Shown: positions 43,541 to 48,471 of the stretch, piece by piece
Layout: each line of letters begins with the position of its first letter
How positions within the stretch are numbered: the stretch's first letter is position 1
Source of the DNA: an uncultured Ruminiclostridium sp.
Lineage (GTDB): Bacteria; Bacillota; Clostridia; Oscillospirales; Ruminococcaceae
Length of the DNA: 48,471 bases
Direction: 5' to 3'
Assembly (NCBI GenBank): GCA_910579265.1
Contig: CAJTTE010000020.1
Coordinates: 1-48,471, forward strand
The notes under the pieces: model-generated
The model's database searches: none
Seen by the model: the letters and a program-made list of their open reading frames with translations, nothing else
Told to the model about the DNA's origin: nothing
Translations under genes and position numbers: made by a program

Positions 43541-43975
43541 TTATGCCCTGAAGCCAATAGGCTGTTTTGAATTCTTCGGCTTCTTGGTTTTCTTCTCGGT
43601 CTTTATATCATTAACCGGAACGGAAACAGTTTCTTCTTCAACTTCATCTTCGTCCTCGTCAGGCTCTTCCACATCTTCCTTGTCAAGCACAAGAACGATT
43701 GCAGAGGAATGAGTGACAAACATTACTTTTCCGTAAGCATAATCTTCGATTTTATCGTAAAGCCGTCCGGCACTGATAGTTCCATCATAAACAGTATTGG
43801 TACTGTTGGCAACATAGCCGATTTTGTCTATAAAGGGCAGAAATGCAGCAATAGCTTCCTTATCATACTCATTATCGGGTTCCTTTATAAGTCTGATAAT
43901 TCTTCCGATTTCAAAGGGCTTCTTTCCGTAATAATGATTAAGTCCGGTGATTGTAACGAAGTATGTATTCTCCAT
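43541..43975 (-). CDS. HIRAN domain protein
   Basis: 144 residues. The HIRAN domain covers ~1-100: TITGLNHYYGKKPFEIGRII, LIKEPDNEYDKEAIAAFL and GYVANSTNTVYDGTISAGRL. HIRAN domains bind 3' DNA ends or stalled-fork structures and are often found alone on mobile elements. A very acidic stretch (EEPDEDEDEVEEE) and a Lys-rich tail follow. AGGAGGTAT precedes the ATG. It is the first gene of a five-gene operon. Confidence 0.92.
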   Translation of the reverse strand: MENTYFVTITGLNHYYGKKPFEIGRIIRLIKEPDNEYDKEAIAAFLPFIDKIGYVANSTNTVYDGTISAGRLYDKIEDYAYGKVMFVTHSSAIVLVLDKEDVEEPDEDEDEVEEETVSVPVNDIKTEKKTKKPKNSKQPIGFRA

Positions 43976-44018
43976 AGTGATACCTCCTGAAAATGCAGTT
44001 GTGTGGCTTCTTTACTAT

Positions 44019-44053
44019 ATTATAACACAGATAAGTGTGTCATTTTCAGGACA
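44019..44053 (-). promoter_or_regulatory. Promoter of the HIRAN operon with TGTCCTGAAA motif
   Basis: On the minus strand TGTCCTGAAA (44053-44044) is followed after 19 bp by TATAAT (44024-44019), 43 bp before the HIRAN start. The identical motif at the identical distance lies before the ImmA gene at 44.75 kb. No -35 is obvious, so an activator or element-specific sigma may act at the TGTCCTGAAA box. Confidence 0.7.
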
Positions 44054-44060
44054 TTTTACA

Positions 44061-44258
44061 CTAATTCCAATAATTCAAATGTGCTTCTAAGCAATTAATA
44101 TATTGCTCCGGAGTTTGCCCTTTATAATTATTCACTTTTTGGCATTTGCAGAGATACTTAATATCCGCTTCTGCACGATAAATCATTTCAAGTGCCTCGT
44201 CATCATTCTGATATTTTAGCATCAAGCCGTTGAGTATTGCACGGTATTTATCTTCCAA
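44061..44258 (-). CDS. Small hypothetical protein, 65 residues
   Basis: Begins at TTG 44258 (AGAGGTGA before it) as MEDKYRAILNGLMLKYQNDD, and includes ALEMIYRAEADIKYLCKC and QKVNNYKGQTPEQYI. It overlaps the end of the ImmA gene by 11 nt, so translation is coupled. The longer reading from 44279 lies inside the ImmA gene and is not preferred. Family not recognised; all helical. Confidence 0.75.
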   Translation of the reverse strand: MEDKYRAILNGLMLKYQNDDEALEMIYRAEADIKYLCKCQKVNNYKGQTPEQYINCLEAHLNYWN

Positions 44259-44754
44259 GAAAATCACCTCTCGGAACACAGGAGAGATTCAAGTTATAAC
44301 CTCGTTTATTCATATCCTCCATCTTTATCAAAATCAGCTGATGAGGAACTTTAAGAATACAAGCGGCTTGTTCACTTGTATATTGTTCCTCGGCTAATGA
44401 AATCACATCTTCGTCCGTTATAAGAAAATTAGCTGCAAAAAGATTTGCTTCCTTCTCCGGCTTTGAGGTCATATCGAAATATCCGAATTCCTGAAAATTG
44501 CCGACAGCAATATGTCTGTGTAGGAGATGATGTCCGATTTCGTGTGCAATTACAACACGCTCCATTACTTCATCAAGGGTATCATTCAGAATGATAAATG
44601 GTTGTCTCTTTGAAATAAAATAAGTTCCTTTCAGGTCGCCGAATGATTTATATTTAACGGTAATGCCAAGTTGTTCAGCAAGTTCGTATGGGTCGGCTGT
44701 TCTTGCTTTTCGTATTGTCTTTTGAGTGAAATCATAAATGCGGTCGATAAACAT
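44248..44754 (-). CDS. ImmA/IrrE-type metalloprotease of the mobile element
   Basis: 168 residues. The zinc motif HEIGHHLLHRH and the later EKEANLFAANFLITDEDV are diagnostic of the COG2856 family. It is paired with the XRE gene 88 bp upstream on the same strand and probably cuts that repressor to switch the element on. GGGGTGGTGAG precedes the ATG. It also has its own TGTCCTGAAA/TATAAT promoter. Confidence 0.95.
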   Translation of the reverse strand: MFIDRIYDFTQKTIRKARTADPYELAEQLGITVKYKSFGDLKGTYFISKRQPFIILNDTLDEVMERVVIAHEIGHHLLHRHIAVGNFQEFGYFDMTSKPEKEANLFAANFLITDEDVISLAEEQYTSEQAACILKVPHQLILIKMEDMNKRGYNLNLSCVPRGDFLGR

Positions 44755-44793
44755 ATCTCACCACCCCTTTCAGTCGAATATCCGCCTATCCTT

Positions 44794-44828
44794 ATTATAA
44801 CATATGTAAATGTATCACTTTCAGGACA
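44794..44828 (-). promoter_or_regulatory. Promoter of the ImmA gene with TGTCCTGAAA motif
   Basis: On the minus strand TGTCCTGAAA (44828-44819), 19 bp, then TATAAT (44799-44794), as at 44019-44053. Intervening bases are also partly conserved (GTGATACATTTACATATGT against ATGACACACTTATCTGTGT). It lies between the XRE stop and the ImmA start. Confidence 0.7.
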
Positions 44829-44842
44829 TTTGAATATAGGTG

Positions 44843-45274
44843 TTAATCACTTTTGTCAGAATTGCTGTCATCATTTTTTCTGTATTTTTTTGGCGTATAT
44901 TTCTTATTGATAATCTTGGCTTCAAAATATGCTTCCTGAATGGCTTCAAGGACAAGAGCCTTATCTCTCTCGCTGATTGTCCCGCCTGCAAACAACGCAG
45001 TAGCATTTTTCACAAGTTCTTCTGCGTCCTTTTTTCCTCGTGAGCCGTACTTCTCATGTGCTTCAATTACAAAATAATCCTCGTCGCTCATAAGTACCTT
45101 CTCATCAACACCGAGAGCTTCTGCAATTTTCACAACCGTATCCATTTTAGGAACACGGGTTCCAAGCTCATAATTCTGAATGGAACGAGTAGTTACCCCA
45201 ACCTTTTCGGCAAGCTCCGCCTGAGTCAAATTCTTAATGCGTCTTAATTTTGCGATTCTTTCTTTCAGTTCCAT
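44843..45274 (-). CDS. XRE-family repressor of the mobile element
   Basis: 143 residues from ATG 45274 (AGGAGG before it); the reading to 45313 runs through the operator. The helix-turn-helix is KNLTQAELAEKVGVTTRSIQ. The C-terminal part GKKDAEELVKNATALFAGGT and SERDKALVLEAIQEAYFEAK parallels the XRE at 32.7 kb. It probably represses itself and the divergent gene through the GTTCGTTA palindrome in the shared control region, and is the likely target of the neighbouring ImmA protease. Confidence 0.94.
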   Translation of the reverse strand: MELKERIAKLRRIKNLTQAELAEKVGVTTRSIQNYELGTRVPKMDTVVKIAEALGVDEKVLMSDEDYFVIEAHEKYGSRGKKDAEELVKNATALFAGGTISERDKALVLEAIQEAYFEAKIINKKYTPKKYRKNDDSNSDKSD

Positions 45275-45294
45275 GATGAAACCTCCTATAAATC

Positions 45295-45358
45295 GTTCGT
45301 TAATAACGAACAAATTTTCATATAACCTATTGACAAGCGTTCGCCATCAGGTTATAAT
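45295..45358. promoter_or_regulatory. Divergent control region: operator palindrome and perfect promoter
   Basis: GTTCGTTA-A-TAACGAAC (45295-45311) is a perfect palindrome 21 bp before the XRE start. A plus-strand promoter has TTGACA (45330-45335), a 17-bp spacer and TATAAT (45353-45358); further half-sites GTTCG lie at ~45339 (inside the spacer) and ~45376. This reads towards the ArpU-like gene and the mobilization genes, so the repressor probably holds them off. Confidence 0.8.
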
Positions 45359-45461
45359 GTAATTGTACCGATTGTTCGTGTTTATTGTACCACAATAAAA
45401 AATCTTTGTCAAGAGGTTTATAACAAATCCAAAATATTTATATTTCTCAGGAGGTGCATAT

Positions 45462-45968
45462 ATGGGAAACTTTGATTTGAAATGTGATAAAAGCAAAGCA
45501 AAAGCGATGAAATCACTGCTTCGACTTTACCGCCGTGTGCTTCACAATGTGAACAATAGAATTTTCTATCTGGACGAAATGACGTATGTTACGAGCCGAA
45601 AACATCTGACCGACCTTGTGGGTTCGTTCGTGGAATTTGAAACAACTGTGAACACGAATACCTTTTATGACGAGGTTTATCGAAGCCATAAGAGCCTTAC
45701 ACTTTTAGAGCTTCTTGATAAAACTATGGTTATGGTTCGTGACTACCCCGACAACGGGAGAACCTATTACGAAATTCTGTCACGCTACTATTTTGACAAT
45801 TTCAAATATACCCACGATGAAATTATTGAGGTTCTTGAAATGTCAAGCTCAAACTATTATCGCTATTTTAACCAAGCTATTGCTTGTTTTTATATGCATT
45901 TAATCCCTGTTCTTAAGGCAAATGAATATGATTTTGAGGAAGATGTGCTACAGAATGGATGTTGCTGA
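45462..45968 (+). CDS. ArpU/sigma-like regulator of the mobile element
   Basis: 168 residues. An N-terminal helical part is followed by DNGRTYYEILSRYYFDNFKY and THDEIIEVLEMSSSNYYRYF, a sigma region 4-like helix-turn-helix of the kind found in phage ArpU/late regulators. CAGGAGGTG precedes the ATG. It is the first plus-strand gene after the divergent promoter and lies upstream of the oriT and mobilization genes, which it may activate. Confidence 0.75.
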   Translation: MGNFDLKCDKSKAKAMKSLLRLYRRVLHNVNNRIFYLDEMTYVTSRKHLTDLVGSFVEFETTVNTNTFYDEVYRSHKSLTLLELLDKTMVMVRDYPDNGRTYYEILSRYYFDNFKYTHDEIIEVLEMSSSNYYRYFNQAIACFYMHLIPVLKANEYDFEEDVLQNGCC

Positions 45969-46073
45969 TTTCATTGAAAAAGCCTTTCTAAAAGGATAAC
46001 GGTCTTTGAAAAAATTATTCAAGCACTGCGGTGCGAGGAGTTGACAGCAAGCATAGCCTGTGTCTATACACTC

Positions 46074-46200
46074 CTGATTTTTCATCAAAAATCAATCCGT
46101 TGACACACGCCCGTTTGTAAAATCTTGCCACGCAAGATTTTACAAACTTCGCTTGCTGGGAATTCCCAGACCCTTTCAATGGCGGCAATGCTGCCTTAAA
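46074..46200 (+). other. Probable origin of transfer (oriT)
   Basis: A set of inverted repeats precedes mobC: GATTTTT...AAAAATC (46076-46093), then GTTTGTAAAATCTTGC (46113-46128) with its exact complement at 46132-46147, then the perfect palindrome CTGGGAATTCCCAG (46156-46169). Such a cluster within 100 bp of mobC and a MOBP relaxase is where an oriT is expected, with the nick next to the long repeat. The nick site itself cannot be assigned. Confidence 0.75.
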
Positions 46201-46238
46201 CAAAGCAAACAAATTCTCATTTGCAAGGAGGTATGCTT

Positions 46239-46568
46239 ATGGCGAATAGAATAAGAAAGACAATGCTGACATTCTATGTTACTGACGAAGAAAAGGAATT
46301 CATCAAACACAAAATGTCCTTGATGAACATTACCAATATGTCTGCCTATCTTAGAAAAATGGCGATTGACGGACATTTGATACAAGTTGATTATTCGCAA
46401 TTTGATAAAATCGGAGAACAACTTACAGGCGTTTCCCGAAATATTAACCAAATTGCGAAACGCATAAATGCAACTGATACGGTTTATGCTGGCGATATGC
46501 AAGACATAAAACAGAAACAGGAGGAAATATGGCAGTTACTGAAATCCATCCTATCACAACTACCTTGA
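46239..46568 (+). CDS. MobC-like relaxosome protein
   Basis: 109 residues from ATG 46239, 7 nt after AAGGAGG; the ATG at 46233 is too close. A ribbon-helix-helix-like start (MANRIRKTMLTFYVTDEEKE) and the conserved GEQLTGVSRNINQIAKRINA helix are those of MobC accessory proteins, which open oriT for the relaxase. It overlaps the relaxase gene by 40 nt. Confidence 0.92.
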   Translation: MANRIRKTMLTFYVTDEEKEFIKHKMSLMNITNMSAYLRKMAIDGHLIQVDYSQFDKIGEQLTGVSRNINQIAKRINATDTVYAGDMQDIKQKQEEIWQLLKSILSQLP

Positions 46569-47884
46569 ACAAAGCCCTTGATTATATTATGAACCCGAAG
46601 AAAACCGACGATAAATTGCTTGTTGACGGATTTGGTTGTTCTCCCGAAATCGCATTTTATCAATTTAATCAAGTTAAGAAAAACACTGAAAAGACAGACG
46701 GAACACTTGCACTGCACCTGATACAATCGTTTGCACCGGGCGAGGTGGACTATGAAACAGCACATAAAATCGGAATAGAACTTGCTGACAAAATCCTTAA
46801 AGGACGTTTTCAGTATGTTATTGCAACCCACACAGACCGAGGACACGTCCATAATCACATTCTAATAAATTCTGTGAGTTTCAAGGATAAGAAGAAATAT
46901 CACTCTACGCCAAACAGCTATTACTATATTCGTCGAACAAGCGATATGTTATGCAAGGAGTATAACCTATCGGTTATTGAAAATCCGAAGGAAAAGGGCA
47001 AGTCCTATTATGAACATTCACTTGACAAGAAGGGGCAGAGTTGGAAGTCCTTGCTTCGTCAGAATATTGACCGTTGTATCATCAAGGCGAGAGATTGGGA
47101 CGAGTTTCTTTTGCTTATGCAAAGAGAAAAGTACGAAATAAAATCGGGCAAATATATTTCTTTCCGTGCTGAAGGTCAGGAACGCTTTACCCGTTCCAAA
47201 ACACTCGGAGCTGATTATACGGAAGAACAAATCCGTAATCGAATTGCAGGCGGAAAGCGAATTGAAATTGAAAGCTCACAGAGAGTTTCGCTTATCATTG
47301 ATATTGAAAATGCTATGAAGGAGCGTCAGAAAAATCCCGAAGCATATAAGCGTTGGGCTACACTACAAAATCTTAAAACTATGGCGAACACTGTAAACTA
47401 TCTTACCGAGCATAACCTTTTGGACTATGACAAGCTCTCGGAGAAAACTGAAGCTACAAGAGAGAGCTACAACGGCACTCGTAATCGTATTAAGGAGATT
47501 GAGAAACGCTTGAAAACCATTGACGAGGATATTCACAACATCGACAATTATCGAAAGACAAAGCCGATAGCAGATAAACTTGAAACTGTTGTTTTCAAGG
47601 AGCGTTATCGCAAGGAACACGAGGCAGATTTGATTATCTATTCTGCTGCTGAAAAGTATCTGAAGAGAAGATTTAACGGCGGAAAAGCTCCTTTGATTAA
47701 GGAACTCCGTGCTGAGCAGAAATCTCTCCAAGCCGAGAAGGACAAGCTATACAAAAGCTACTATTCTGAAAAATCGGAACTCTCCGAATTACAGACAACG
47801 AAGAAAAACATTGATATGATTTTGGGCAGAGATGTTAGTCAGGAACAGGAACGTTCAAGAAAGCGTTCAGGAGAACTGGAATAA
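46529..47884 (+). CDS. MOBP-type relaxase
   Basis: 451 residues. It nicks oriT and pilots the strand in transfer. The probable nucleophile is Tyr19 in NKALDYIMNPKKT. The metal-binding histidines are His101, His106, His108 and His110 in THTDRGHVHNHILINSVSF. A long coiled-coil C-terminal half (~290-440) is typical of the small-element relaxases. CAGGAGG lies before the ATG inside mobC. No coupling protein or secretion genes are present, so the element needs a helper. Confidence 0.95.
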   Translation: MAVTEIHPITTTLNKALDYIMNPKKTDDKLLVDGFGCSPEIAFYQFNQVKKNTEKTDGTLALHLIQSFAPGEVDYETAHKIGIELADKILKGRFQYVIATHTDRGHVHNHILINSVSFKDKKKYHSTPNSYYYIRRTSDMLCKEYNLSVIENPKEKGKSYYEHSLDKKGQSWKSLLRQNIDRCIIKARDWDEFLLLMQREKYEIKSGKYISFRAEGQERFTRSKTLGADYTEEQIRNRIAGGKRIEIESSQRVSLIIDIENAMKERQKNPEAYKRWATLQNLKTMANTVNYLTEHNLLDYDKLSEKTEATRESYNGTRNRIKEIEKRLKTIDEDIHNIDNYRKTKPIADKLETVVFKERYRKEHEADLIIYSAAEKYLKRRFNGGKAPLIKELRAEQKSLQAEKDKLYKSYYSEKSELSELQTTKKNIDMILGRDVSQEQERSRKRSGELE

Positions 47885-47888
47885 AAAA

Positions 47889-47931
47889 GAACGGCAGACA
47901 ATGTAGAAACACTACAATGTCTGCCGTTTTA
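47889..47931 (+). terminator. Terminator of the mobilization operon
   Basis: ACGGCAGACA (47891-47900) pairs with TGTCTGCCGT (47918-47927), with TGTAG/CTACA inside and TTTTA after. It starts 4 bp after the relaxase stop. Confidence 0.85.
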
Positions 47932-47934
47932 CTT

Positions 47935-48120
47935 TTAATCGTGTTTGTTATTGATGATGTTATCTGAGAATAGTGAAGCGTTTATTAGGTCTGCTGGAGT
48001 TACATCTAATGCGTCTGCAATGTCGTATAGAACTTCAAGAGAAAAGCTGTGAGCAGCATTCGGAGCTTCTATCACACTGAGCAAAGAACGACTTATATTT
48101 GCTTTCTCTGCGAGCTTCTC
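47935..48120 (-). pseudogene. 5'-truncated XRE regulator gene
   Basis: One frame of 61 codons reads EKLAEKANISRSLLSVIEAP, then NAAHSFSLEVLYDIADALDV and TPADLINAS to a stop. This is the second half of a helix-turn-helix and its following helices. The codon just upstream of the first Glu is TAA in frame, and the expected N-terminal helix is missing. The next ~60 bp in another frame (ISHNRKRSS) may hold displaced pieces. It looks like a broken gene at the edge of the element. Confidence 0.7.
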
Positions 48121-48309
48121 TTACGGTTATGGGAAATATTAATTCTGTTGTATGGAGATTGTACTTCTACATTCAAGGCAGGAAGTGCCGTTGCATAGGC
48201 AGAAATTTTTTTAACTGGTTTCCTGCCGTTCTCTGATATGCTATGTATTGATAAATTTTGCTTCGTATGAGCAGATAGATAACTGCCCGAAAAAAGGACA
48301 TAAAAAAAT

Positions 48310-48339
48310 CCCTCCAAATTTAAAAACAAATTCAGAGGG
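48310..48339 (-). terminator. Terminator reading leftward
   Basis: CCCTCCAAATTT pairs with AAATTCAGAGGG, apart from an A/C position, and on the minus strand T7 follows. It would end a transcript entering from the right of the window. Confidence 0.75.
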
Positions 48340-48421
48340 TAATTTAGGGTATAACAAAATAACCCACCCGAATATCGTTTTTTTTATTTGGTGAGTTTGT
48401 TCTTTCAAATACGAAACAAAA

Positions 48422-48464
48422 AGAGCCGATGATTCGTGAATTGTTCCACAATTTCATCGGCTCT
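48422..48464. terminator. Hairpin at the right edge
   Basis: AGAGCCGATGA (48422-48432) pairs exactly with TCATCGGCTCT (48454-48464) around a 21-nt loop. On the minus strand TTTTTGTTTCG follows, so it can act as a leftward terminator. The gene it belongs to is outside the window. Confidence 0.7.
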
Positions 48465-48471
48465 GCGTCTT

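Overview
The window looks like a chromosomal segment of a low-to-mid GC Gram-positive anaerobe of the Clostridia, probably an Oscillospiraceae/Ruminococcus-type gut bacterium. The signs are the gene order SRP RNA-dnaX-ybaB-recR, strong AGGAGG ribosome binding sites, sortase-like C-terminal signals (NPSTG, NADTG, NAETG) on surface proteins, a YolD/UvrX pair, and a Firmicutes-type mobilizable element. The species assignment is inference.

Layout. 1-9.4 kb: a LytTR two-component system whose histidine kinase carries an extracellular RsiV-like (DUF3298) domain, a promoter with a two-turn direct repeat, a decayed BspA-like remnant and a 1656-residue cell-wall-anchored protein with many CxxC modules. 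9.4-17 kb: an unknown all-helical protein, tRNA-Pro, pyrE, SRP RNA, dnaX-ybaB-recR, a structured leader and guaB. 17.1-17.8 kb: a 104-bp tandem array whose units fold into a long stem with compensatory changes; two more units lie directly upstream of gltB at 29.5 kb. 18-22.2 kb: three paralogous secreted, membrane- or wall-anchored proteins, each followed by a related terminator. 22.6-30 kb: a small Cys-rich protein, then gltB-gltD with a miniature transposable element between them. 30-32 kb: yolD-uvrX translesion polymerase operon. 32.5-35.5 kb: an XRE regulator and an ImmA-type protease separated by an unknown gene lying between two direct copies of the same TTAA-flanked miniature element.

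36.2-48 kb is an integrative mobilizable element: a large serine recombinase, two very small genes, a BRO/KilA-type antirepressor coupled to a MazF/PemK-like toxin, a long untranslated structured region, a sigma-70 region 4-like regulator, a five-gene operon (HIRAN protein, membrane protein, WYL regulator, GNAT, VOC), an XRE/ImmA pair, an ArpU-like regulator, a probable oriT, MobC and a MOBP-type relaxase. A broken XRE gene and hairpins lie at the right edge. The outer end of the element was not located.

The least explained parts are the non-coding ones: the 104-bp covarying array, three families of miniature inverted-repeat elements (TTAA-flanked 172 bp, about 180-200 bp, and 170 bp), a fourth ~105-bp dispersed repeat, five 11-bp-phased ACTCCCA-type heptamers, and the ~470-nt region between the sigma-like gene and the toxin gene. 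None could be compared with databases here.
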